6,063 nt of DNA from the NCBI GenBank assembly GCA_947254665.1, contig CAMYEJ010000083.1, positions 1 through 6,063 on the forward strand. Reading direction: 5' to 3'. This DNA is from an uncultured Peptoniphilus sp. GTDB lineage: Bacteria; Bacillota; Clostridia; Tissierellales; Peptoniphilaceae. How positions within the stretch are numbered: position 1 is the stretch's first letter; each line of letters begins with the position of its first letter. Position numbers and translations under genes: made by a program. Positions 1 to 4,998 of this stretch are shown piece by piece. The notes beneath the pieces were generated by a model. It was not told the origin of the DNA, made no database searches, and saw only the letters and a program-made list of their open reading frames with translations.

Positions 1-13
1 ATTTAATTTTCAT
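1..13 (-). CDS. Possible start of a gene running off the left edge (M-K-I-K...)
   Basis: On the minus strand an ATG at 13-11 is followed by AAA ATT AAA and then the window ends, so only four codons are visible. A purine-rich GAAGGA lies at 21-16, which leaves only two bases before the ATG. That is short for a normal ribosome binding site, so the true start may lie further left, or the transcript may not be coding at all. The main reason to suspect a gene here is the pair of very good promoters just upstream that point into it. No product can be proposed. A stable-RNA operon (rRNA or tRNA) is a fair alternative. Confidence 0.35.
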
Positions 14-21
14 TTTCCTTC

Positions 22-38
22 GCTGTTTTTGTGACAGC
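22..38 (-). other. Small hairpin at the predicted 5' end of the left-edge transcript
   Basis: On the minus strand GCTGT (38-34) and ACAGC (26-22) form a 5-bp stem around a 7-base loop. The predicted start site of the proximal promoter falls at about 38, so the transcript would begin with this hairpin. It could protect the 5' end or affect loading of ribosomes at the GAAGGA just after it. It has no U-run after it, so it is not a good terminator. Confidence 0.45.
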
Positions 39-44
39 TTATTT

Positions 45-73
45 AGTATATATTAAAATCGAACTCTTGTCAA
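45..73 (-). promoter_or_regulatory. Proximal tandem sigma-A promoter (P2) reading out of the left edge
   Basis: On the minus strand, a consensus -35 TTGACA (73-68) is separated by exactly 17 bases from a -10 TATACT (50-45), one base off consensus. Transcription would start near 38, about 25 bases before the candidate ATG at 13. The bases just upstream of the -35 (about 103-79) are phased A/T tracts that look like an UP element. No gene is encoded over this stretch. This should be a strong promoter. Confidence 0.82.
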
Positions 74-81
74 GGACATTT

Positions 82-106
82 TTCAAATTTTTTAAAATTT
101 TTTGAA
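82..106. promoter_or_regulatory. Phased A/T tracts upstream of P2 (likely UP element or bent DNA)
   Basis: Two AnTn tracts, A3T6 then A4T6, have T-runs at 88-93 and 98-103, that is 10 bp or one helical turn apart. They are framed by TTCAAA and TTTGAA arms. On the minus strand they fall at about -40 to -65 of the proximal promoter, the usual place for an UP element contacted by the RNA polymerase alpha subunit. The function is inferred from position and composition. Confidence 0.5.
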
Positions 107-124
107 GTTTAAAGGGAAGATCAA

Positions 125-135
125 TGTCTTAGACA
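125..135. promoter_or_regulatory. 11-bp palindrome between the tandem promoters (candidate operator)
   Basis: TGTCTTAGACA has two perfect 5-base arms around one central base. It lies just downstream of the distal promoter's predicted start site. Related CTTGTC/GACAAG hexamers occur at 66-71, 132-137 and 171-176. Two of these overlap the -35 boxes, and the one at 66-74 forms the palindrome CTTGTCAAG. A regulator could bind here, but short palindromes also arise by chance in AT-rich DNA. Confidence 0.3.
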
Positions 136-149
136 AGGTCGACTTTACA

Positions 150-178
150 AGTATACAAACTTTATATATTCTTGTCAA
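150..178 (-). promoter_or_regulatory. Distal tandem sigma-A promoter (P1) reading out of the left edge
   Basis: On the minus strand, a consensus -35 TTGACA (178-173) lies 17 bases before a -10 TATACT (155-150). It has the same hexamers and spacing as the proximal promoter 105 bp downstream, and both -35 elements continue as TTGACAAGA. Oligo-A/T runs lie directly upstream (about 200-182). It sits in the gap after the nitroreductase stop codon and would start transcription near 143. Confidence 0.82.
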
Positions 179-203
179 CAACTTTTTTAAAAAATTTTTA
201 AAT

Positions 204-968
204 TTATTTCTTTTCTCTTTCTAGTCTTAGATTGAAGCCTTGTGCTTCTATGATATCTGCTACATTTCTCTTGACTTCTATCTCTGGTTTTAGCCTTGAT
301 ACTACTTGTTCACTAAAGGTATCACTTCTCTTGTCATTTTCTCTTAAGTCGTAGTAGTTTGTCATTTCTTCGTCGTATTCTTTTATGGCTTCTTTATATT
401 TAGAAAGTATTTTGTATTCATTTTCGAAGAATTTAAGCTCCATTGGCATCCTTGGTTTTAGTTGTGGCTTTTCCGCTGGATATCCAAATCCTATTCCTAA
501 AACTGGAAATACTAGTTTTGGAAGTTTTAAAGCTTCTACTAATTTACCCAAGTTATTTAATATTGAGCCGAAGTATACTGCTCCCATTCCCATTGATTCT
601 ATTGCCACTGTTAGGTTTTGTATCGCCAATGCGGCATCTGTAAATCCTTGGAAGAATTTGTCCATGTCCCCTGAGGTCTCTGGTTCAAATCCATTTTCTC
701 TTGCTATTCTATCGTTTCTAAGTGTATCTACAACGAAGATCCAAAGCTCTGGTACATCTTGCAAATATTTTTGTGTGGAGATTTCGTAAATCTTTTCTCT
801 TAAATCTTTGTCTGTCACTCTTATAATAGAAGAGTTTTGCATGCCGGTGCTTGATGCTGTTCTATTTACTACTTCTAAAAGTGTGTCCAGAGTTTCTTTT
901 TCAACTGGTCTATTTTCAAATTTTCTTATGGTTCTGTGGTTAAGTTGTGTTTTTATGGTTTCGTTCAT
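204..968 (-). CDS. NfsA/NfrA-type FMN-dependent nitroreductase (NAD(P)H oxidoreductase)
   Basis: A 254-residue cytoplasmic protein of the nitroreductase superfamily, close to the usual length of NfsA/NfrA flavin reductases (about 240-250). Visible family marks are the N-terminal HRTIRKF (11-17), the FMN-phosphate region ASSTGMQNSS (38-47), a GAVYFGSI segment (129-136) and the FPVLGIGFGYPAEKP stretch (154-168) leading to KPRMPM. The C-terminal tail after about residue 185 is charged and helical, as in NfrA-like members. These enzymes use FMN and NAD(P)H to reduce nitro compounds, quinones, flavins or disulfides; the natural substrate here is unknown. The start is the ATG preceded by AAAGAGG (980-974) at 5 bases. 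It follows lrgB by 36 nt and is probably the last gene of that operon, but no GC-rich terminator follows the stop; only AT-only inverted repeats are seen. Confidence 0.88.
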   Translation of the reverse strand: MNETIKTQLNHRTIRKFENRPVEKETLDTLLEVVNRTASSTGMQNSSIIRVTDKDLREKIYEISTQKYLQDVPELWIFVVDTLRNDRIARENGFEPETSGDMDKFFQGFTDAALAIQNLTVAIESMGMGAVYFGSILNNLGKLVEALKLPKLVFPVLGIGFGYPAEKPQLKPRMPMELKFFENEYKILSKYKEAIKEYDEEMTNYYDLRENDKRSDTFSEQVVSRLKPEIEVKRNVADIIEAQGFNLRLEREKK

Positions 969-1004
969 ACTTGCCTCTTTTCTTTCTATGTTTTCTATTA
1001 TTCT

Positions 1005-1682
1005 CTAATATATAATAGATAAAATTATCGCTGTCAGTAGTCCGCATAGACATGTGGCAAGGGATGCCATTGCTCCTGCAACTTCTGAATGTTCCATCGC
1101 TTTATTGGTTCCAAAGACATGACTTCCTGTTCCTAATGCTAGTCCCATGGCTTCGTCTGTTTCAATTTTTAGCCCTTTGTGGATGAGTTCCTTGGTCATT
1201 ACTCCCGTTATTCCTGCTACTACTATTGATGCTATGGTCAGCGGAACTATTCCTCCGATCTGTAAGGATACTTCTGATCCGATGGCTGTGGTTGTTTGTT
1301 TTGGAAGTAGGCTAAGGAATGTTTCTCTATTTAGTCCAAATAGCTTTGAAAGTCCATACACTGATCCTAGTCCGACGCAAGTTCCTACTATTATAGATAT
1401 CAAAATTTCAAATTTATATTTTTTTAGTAAATCCCTCTTCCTATATAGCGGAAGTCCAAGTGCCACTGTTGCTGGTGCTATGAAGAATGTAAGAATTGAT
1501 CCTCCCGCATTATACTGTTCGTATGGAATTTTTAAAATATGGTTTATTGCCATGATTAATATTGCAGATATTAGAAGCGGATTAAGTAGTGGAAACTTAA
1601 TATTTTTAAGTGATCTTGTCACTACAAAAAATATGCAGATGGTAATGGTAAATCCAAATATTTCTGTACTTATGAATTTCAT
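1005..1682 (-). CDS. lrgB: LrgB family membrane protein (LrgAB/CidAB type)
   Basis: A 225-residue integral membrane protein, the usual size for LrgB. Family motifs are clear: NPLLIS (34-39), the GGSILTFFIAPATVALGLPLY block (60-80), LLPKQTTTAIGSEVS (125-139) followed by GGIVPLT, and GLALGTGSHVFGTNKAMEHSE (180-200). About seven to eight hydrophobic helices are expected. LrgA/LrgB pairs were first tied to murein hydrolase and autolysis control. In bacilli, related pairs (PftAB/YsbAB) act in pyruvate uptake, and the plant homologue PLGG1 moves glycolate, so a small organic-acid transporter is a reasonable reading. The start is the ATG at 1682, which overlaps the lrgA stop as ATGA and has a textbook AAGGAGG site (1694-1688). 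The frame stays open upstream to 1754, but that stretch duplicates the lrgA end and should not be counted. Confidence 0.9.
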   Translation of the reverse strand: MKFISTEIFGFTITICIFFVVTRSLKNIKFPLLNPLLISAILIMAINHILKIPYEQYNAGGSILTFFIAPATVALGLPLYRKRDLLKKYKFEILISIIVGTCVGLGSVYGLSKLFGLNRETFLSLLPKQTTTAIGSEVSLQIGGIVPLTIASIVVAGITGVMTKELIHKGLKIETDEAMGLALGTGSHVFGTNKAMEHSEVAGAMASLATCLCGLLTAIILSIIY

Positions 1683-2020
1683 TTCTTCCTCCTTATTAAT
1701 GCATCTGCAACTTTCGCTGTCACTACATTTATAATGAAGGTTGAGATAATACAAGTTGCCACGATTCCTATTACTTCTGTTTTAATCTGCGGATATATTT
1801 CTTTCACCTTTACCATTCCAGGTATAAATGCTATTACCATGTTTGCCAAGAGAAATTCTGCCGCTTTTTCTATTTTCTTTTCTTTTATTATTTTACTTTG
1901 TAGTAATAGGACTAAGAGAATTAACCCTATTACTGGCGCCGGAAGCGGAACTTTCAAAATTTTATTAAAAAAATCTCCCGCTAGAAGCACCGCCATTATT
2001 ATTGCAAATCCTTCAATCAT
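1679..2020 (-). CDS. lrgA: LrgA/CidA family holin-like membrane protein
   Basis: A 113-residue protein with four predicted membrane helices (about 3-20, 25-42, 56-76 and 84-108) and a basic C-terminus (RRKK), matching the LrgA/CidA family in length and layout. The family loop normally near PGS-I-IG reads LPAPVIG here (26-32), and FIPGMVKVKE (65-74) fits the conserved third-helix region. It likely forms a complex with LrgB, encoded directly downstream with a 4-nt ATGA overlap. Its ATG overlaps the end of the transporter gene by 8 nt and is served by AAGGAG (2034-2029) at 8 bases. Proposed roles in the family are holin-like membrane permeabilisation or pyruvate/organic-acid transport; the sequence cannot decide between them. 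Confidence 0.87.
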   Translation of the reverse strand: MIEGFAIIMAVLLAGDFFNKILKVPLPAPVIGLILLVLLLQSKIIKEKKIEKAAEFLLANMVIAFIPGMVKVKEIYPQIKTEVIGIVATCIISTFIINVVTAKVADALIRRKK

Positions 2021-2882
2021 ATACTATACTCCTTTTGTAATTGTAGTAGGCGCTTAGGATTATTATCGCCATTCCTGCAAGGCTTACAAAATCCGTCATC
2101 TCTTGGAATAAAAAGTATCCTATCAATATAGAAAATATTATTTGAGAGAAATTGTAGATAGCAATCTCAGATGCCTTGCCTGATTTATATGCCAAGGTCA
2201 AGAAAAATTGTCCAAATCCCGCGGATACTCCTATCATTAGTAGGTTTACTATTTCCTTTCCATTTGGAATTACAAAGTTTCCGATTAAGAACGGAATGCA
2301 GGCGAGGGTTGAAAATATTCCGAAATAGAGAATGATTACTTCTCCTCTTACCTTCTTGCCTACCGATGAAAGCATCGCCATTGCCATTCCTGCGCTTACT
2401 GCCCCAGCTACCGCAACTAGTGACGGAATCATAGACCCATCAAATTTTGGTTTTACTACCATTAACATACCTATGATTGAAAAAATGATTGCGATTATAG
2501 AGTGTTTCTCAAGTTTTTCTCCGAGAAGCAATGCCGCGAAAATCATGACAAAAAACGGGCTAAGTTTCCCTATTGCTGATGAGTCTGCTATGTTTAGATA
2601 TTTTACCGCATAGAAGTTACAAACCATTCCTATAAACCCAAATAGGGATCTTAAGAAGATTTCCTTCTTGCCGTCTTTAACTTTCATATCTTGCATTCTT
2701 TTTTCTTTTACAATTAATGCAAACATAAGGACAGATATTACAAGGTTTCTAAACACTACCTGCTCAAATGTTGGAAGGTCTTTTGTATACCTTATAAATA
2801 CCGCCATTAATGCAAAGAAGAATGAAGATGCTATCATGTAGATAGGACCTAGATTCTTCTTCCTAATTTTTAAATTATTCAA
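2013..2882 (-). CDS. EamA/DMT-family transporter, ten membrane segments
   Basis: A 289-residue hydrophobic protein with two repeated EamA halves (about 12-143 and 153-283), each giving five helices, the standard drug/metabolite transporter architecture. The end of a first-half helix carries ALLLGEKLEKHS (117-128), and the matching place in the second half reads LIGYFLFQEMTD (253-264), as in this superfamily. Such proteins usually export amino acids, metabolites or toxic compounds, or take up small metabolites; the substrate cannot be read from sequence. The start is a TTG at 2882 overlapping the upstream stop (TTGAATAA, 8-nt overlap) with AAGGAG (2893-2888) five bases before it. No better start lies nearby. 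Tight coupling to the desulfurase-like gene suggests co-expression, so a sulfur, selenium or amino-acid-related substrate is possible but unproven. Confidence 0.88.
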   Translation of the reverse strand: MNNLKIRKKNLGPIYMIASSFFFALMAVFIRYTKDLPTFEQVVFRNLVISVLMFALIVKEKRMQDMKVKDGKKEIFLRSLFGFIGMVCNFYAVKYLNIADSSAIGKLSPFFVMIFAALLLGEKLEKHSIIAIIFSIIGMLMVVKPKFDGSMIPSLVAVAGAVSAGMAMAMLSSVGKKVRGEVIILYFGIFSTLACIPFLIGNFVIPNGKEIVNLLMIGVSAGFGQFFLTLAYKSGKASEIAIYNFSQIIFSILIGYFLFQEMTDFVSLAGMAIIILSAYYNYKRSIVYD

Positions 2883-3993
2883 CTATACTCCTTAAAAATT
2901 CTACTACTGTGTCTATTTCTTCTTTTGTGTTAAATGTGGAAAGACTAAGTCTAACCATACCTTGATCTACTGTACCTGCCTTCTTGTGTACCAATGGCGC
3001 ACAGTGGCTTCCTGGTCTTGTGCAAAGTTCAAGCTGTTCAAATAAAACCCTTGAAACTTCTCCTGAAGGATTATCTCCTATGTTAAATGATAATGTTGGG
3101 AGATGATTTTCTCCAAATGATCCATAGATTTTTATGCCTTTAATCGTCTTCATGGATTCGTAGAGATAATCTTTTAGTTCTCTTAAAATCTTGTAGGTAT
3201 CCTTACTCATTACATAGTCGATGCCTGCTCCCAAGGCTGCGATACCGCCACTATTTATGGTTCCATATTCAAACACGTCGGGAAATACGCTCGGCGTTTC
3301 TCTTTCGAAGGATCTAAATCCTGATCCCCCAGAAAATACTGGATGGAAATTAAAATCTCCAAGTTTTATGATTCCCCCGGTACCTGTTGGACCGTAAAGA
3401 CATTTGTGACCAGTGAAGCAGTAGATGGTATTTGTAAATTTAGATAGGTCTAAATCCACCGCTCCAGCTCCCTGAGCTCCGTCAATGATGAGCATTAATC
3501 CATGTTCCTTCGTAAATTCATAGACTCTTTCTAAGTCTGTCACGTTTCCGATTACATTAGATGCGTGAGTTATGACTACCGCCTTTGTATTTTTTTGTAG
3601 AAGTTCTTCTAACATTTCCAGTTTCAAATCGAAATTTTCGTCCACGTCCACAAATGAAAGTCCCATCCCCTCATTTTCCAATTGGTACAGAGGGCGAAGA
3701 ACTGAGTTGTGTTCAAGAATTGTGGTTATAACGTGGTCTTCTTTAGTTAGAAGAGATTTTAAAACAAGATTTAAACTCGTGGTTATATTGTAGGTAAATG
3801 CAACGTCCATGGGGCTTACATTGAAAAGTTTTGCAACCTTTTGTCTAGTTCCATAGACTTTATCCATGGAGTATTCGCTTGCGGTATATGATCCTCTGGA
3901 TGGATTGCCCATTTTATTGAAATCGTCAACTATTTCTTTTAAAACTGACTCAGGTTTTATAAGCGTGGTGGCTCCGTTGTCGAAATAAATCAT
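2875..3993 (-). CDS. Cysteine desulfurase-like class V aminotransferase-fold PLP enzyme, selenium-cluster subfamily
   Basis: A 372-residue fold-type I PLP enzyme related to SufS/CsdB/selenocysteine lyase but shorter at the N-terminus, as in the subfamily known from Enterococcus EF2568 and other selenium gene clusters. Visible residues: YFDNGATT at the start (3-10), EHNS (94-97) with the cofactor-stacking histidine, THASN (142-146), the PLP-pyridine aspartate in IIDGAQ (D171), the PLP lysine in FTGHK (K197), and the catalytic cysteine in RPGSHCAP (C331), followed by VRLSLSTFNT (347-356) with the likely substrate arginine R348. It should remove sulfur or selenium from cysteine or selenocysteine, giving alanine and an enzyme persulfide or perselenide. 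The role in selenium supply is inferred from subfamily and from the selD operon ending 105 nt upstream. The ATG is preceded by AAAGGAG (4005-3999). The next gene overlaps its stop by 8 nt. Confidence 0.88.
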   Translation of the reverse strand: MIYFDNGATTLIKPESVLKEIVDDFNKMGNPSRGSYTASEYSMDKVYGTRQKVAKLFNVSPMDVAFTYNITTSLNLVLKSLLTKEDHVITTILEHNSVLRPLYQLENEGMGLSFVDVDENFDLKLEMLEELLQKNTKAVVITHASNVIGNVTDLERVYEFTKEHGLMLIIDGAQGAGAVDLDLSKFTNTIYCFTGHKCLYGPTGTGGIIKLGDFNFHPVFSGGSGFRSFERETPSVFPDVFEYGTINSGGIAALGAGIDYVMSKDTYKILRELKDYLYESMKTIKGIKIYGSFGENHLPTLSFNIGDNPSGEVSRVLFEQLELCTRPGSHCAPLVHKKAGTVDQGMVRLSLSTFNTKEEIDTVVEFLRSIVE

Positions 3994-3998
3994 ACTAA

Positions 3999-4005
3999 CT
4001 CCTTT
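3999..4005 (-). promoter_or_regulatory. Ribosome binding site of the desulfurase-like gene
   Basis: AAAGGAG lies five bases before the ATG at 3993 and fixes this as the start. It is a near-perfect match to the 16S 3' end. Confidence 0.8.
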
Positions 4006-4025
4006 CCGACTTTTAAGTATTAATA

Positions 4026-4059
4026 ATTATATTTTAGCAGATTTCTGCATTAATAAAAA
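4026..4059 (-). promoter_or_regulatory. Candidate promoter of the second operon (extended -10)
   Basis: On the minus strand TGCTAAAATATAAT contains two overlapping -10 candidates: an extended -10, TG-C-TAAAAT (4039-4031), and TATAAT (4031-4026). No good -35 exists: TTAATG (4053-4048) or TTTTTA (4059-4054) are the nearest at 16-17 bp. Transcription would begin around 4024-4019, about 26-31 nt before the desulfurase-like ATG. A terminator just upstream makes a separate promoter here necessary unless read-through is high. Confidence 0.5.
4037..4048. promoter_or_regulatory. 12-bp inverted repeat in the promoter spacer (candidate operator)
   Basis: GCAGATTTCTGC has two perfect 5-base arms around two bases and overlaps the extended -10 of the second operon and its spacer. 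The loop would be too small for a stable RNA hairpin, so if it has a function it is more likely a protein-binding site. No known operator consensus was recognised. Confidence 0.3.
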
Positions 4060-4097
4060 CTTTAATAGAAAATTAAACTAAAGTTATCTTAAATATT

Positions 4098-4130
4098 TTA
4101 AAAATAAAATAGGAAGGCGAAGCCCTCCTA
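4098..4130 (-). terminator. Rho-independent terminator of the selD-yedF-DUF3343 operon
   Basis: On the minus strand an 8-bp stem, TAGGAGGG (4130-4123) with CCTTCCTA (4117-4110, one G-T pair), closes a 5-base CTTCG loop. A T-rich tail, TTTTATTTTTA, follows. The stem starts three bases after the TAA stop of the DUF3343 gene. The plus-strand side has no U-run, so it acts in one direction only. Confidence 0.85.
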
Positions 4131-4133
4131 TAA

Positions 4134-4409
4134 TTACTTAATCACTTCAATTGTAGGCGGTTTAAAAGCACAACCCTTGTCTATTGAATAGGTAGCTTTG
4201 TAAATGCCATCGATCTTTAAGTCATTCTTTTTTATAATTTCATTTATTTTTTCAAGATTTTCAAATGGACTCTTGAGCATTAGTCCACAGCCTGCTTTTA
4301 TTGCACCGAAAACCGGCACAAGTCTTGCGTCAACGTCACCTGATTGAACTTCAATCTTGCACGCTTCTGCAAAGCTGGTGCTATCAAAAGTATAAAGTAC
4401 AAATTCCAA
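4134..4409 (-). CDS. DUF3343 small protein, putative sulfur/selenium carrier
   Basis: A 91-residue soluble protein of the DUF3343 family. The N-terminal pattern MEFVLYTFDSTSFAEACKIE fits the family's typical 'FxST..A...E' start, and the conserved cysteine sits in KAGCGLMLKS (C41). Two more cysteines are at 17 and 80. The family regularly accompanies selD and yedF in clostridial selenium clusters and is thought to carry sulfur or selenium on the conserved cysteine; biochemical proof is not known to me. The start is a TTG one base after the yedF stop. An in-frame TGA lies four codons upstream with no other start codon between, so TTG is nearly forced. It is supported by AAGGTGGTGA (4428-4419), nine of ten bases of the ideal AAGGAGGTGA. 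It is the last gene of its operon. Confidence 0.85.
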   Translation of the reverse strand: MEFVLYTFDSTSFAEACKIEVQSGDVDARLVPVFGAIKAGCGLMLKSPFENLEKINEIIKKNDLKIDGIYKATYSIDKGCAFKPPTIEVIK

Positions 4410-4410
4410 A

Positions 4411-4998
4411 TTAAGGTTTCACCACCTTGTACTTACCCATAAGTTCAACGATCTTGTACATATTTGTAATAGATCCAACTTGAACCTTTTCTTTTAGTCC
4501 GTAGTGTTCAAGGCAAAGTCCGCAGGAAAATATTTCTGTGCCACGAGATTCGATGAATTTAAGATCCTTTATAGAATTTTCCCACAAAGTAGGAATATGA
4601 ACTCCGCCGTTGTAGAATACAACTGCCTTAGGAGCCACTTCTTGTTCAGAAAGAGCGTAGATAAAACCTTCTAGAAGTTTCTTAGCGAAATCTTCGTCTC
4701 CGCCGCCCATCATTTCAGAAGAAATAACTACCATGTATTCATCGCTGTAATGAGGACCATCTTCGTGTTTAATTTCGATAGATGGATCTTTTTTAAATAC
4801 AACTGTGTAGCTTTCCTTTGAATGTTCTGTCATTTCAGTTTTGTAACCCATTTCGTGAGCCATCTTTGCAAGGTTTTCAGTAGCAATAAAATTGTCAACC
4901 TTAACTTCAAATTCTTCTGGACTTTCTTCAGAAATTAATTTCTTAGAAAGAATAACTGGTCTCGGACATGCAAGTCCCATAGCATCAATTGTTTTCAT
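4411..4998 (-). CDS. yedF: Selenium metabolism protein YedF (TusA-like plus DsrE-like domains)
   Basis: A 195-residue two-domain cytoplasmic protein. The N-terminal TusA/SirA-like domain (1-70) has the diagnostic GLACPRPV motif with the sulfur-carrying C11. The C-terminal DsrE-like domain (about 86-195) contains SSEMMGGGDED (93-103), FYNGGVH (128-134) and SCGLCLEHYGL (158-168), where C159 and C162 form a CxxC pair typical of this subfamily. Proteins with this layout are found mainly in selenium-using bacteria and are proposed to pass sulfur or selenium as persulfide or perselenide towards SelD or another acceptor. The ATG shares one base with the selD stop (TAATG), and its AGAGGTGA site (5010-5003) is inside selD, so translation is probably coupled. 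Length and motifs are intact. Confidence 0.92.
   Translation of the reverse strand: MKTIDAMGLACPRPVILSKKLISEESPEEFEVKVDNFIATENLAKMAHEMGYKTEMTEHSKESYTVVFKKDPSIEIKHEDGPHYSDEYMVVISSEMMGGGDEDFAKKLLEGFIYALSEQEVAPKAVVFYNGGVHIPTLWENSIKDLKFIESRGTEIFSCGLCLEHYGLKEKVQVGSITNMYKIVELMGKYKVVKP

Noticed and set aside
22..38. The GCTGT/ACAGC hairpin as a terminator of the nitroreductase operon or of a plus-strand gene
   Set aside because: The stem is only 5 bp, there is no U-run on either side, and it coincides with the predicted start site of the proximal promoter.
182..203. A/T-only inverted repeat after the nitroreductase stop as an intrinsic terminator
   Set aside because: It contains no G-C pairs, so the hairpin would be too weak. 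It fits better as the A/T-rich upstream element of the distal promoter.
385..789. Plus-strand open frame of 134 residues opposite the nitroreductase gene
   Set aside because: It is antisense to a clear nitroreductase, has no good ribosome binding site that I can see, and its composition is that of a reversed coding strand.
1147..1734. Plus-strand open frame of 195 residues opposite lrgB
   Set aside because: It lies wholly antisense to a well-recognised gene, reads as serine/isoleucine-rich low-complexity protein and matches no family. It is a shadow of lrgB/lrgA codon usage.
1683..1754. An upstream extension of lrgB by 24 residues (an open frame from an ATG at 1754)
   Set aside because: It would overlap lrgA by 76 nt, is cysteine- and serine-rich and unlike LrgB. 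The ATG at 1682 has an ideal AAGGAGG site and begins at the conserved LrgB N-terminus.
2013..2015. TGA at the end of the transporter gene (and at the lrgA end) as selenocysteine codons, given the selenium genes nearby
   Set aside because: Both TGAs are part of normal stop/start overlaps with the next gene, the proteins are full family length, and no conserved domain continues beyond them.
3994..4097. A riboswitch or selenium-responsive RNA before the desulfurase-like gene
   Set aside because: The gap is short and very AT-rich, and the predicted leader is only about 30 nt, too small for known riboswitch folds.
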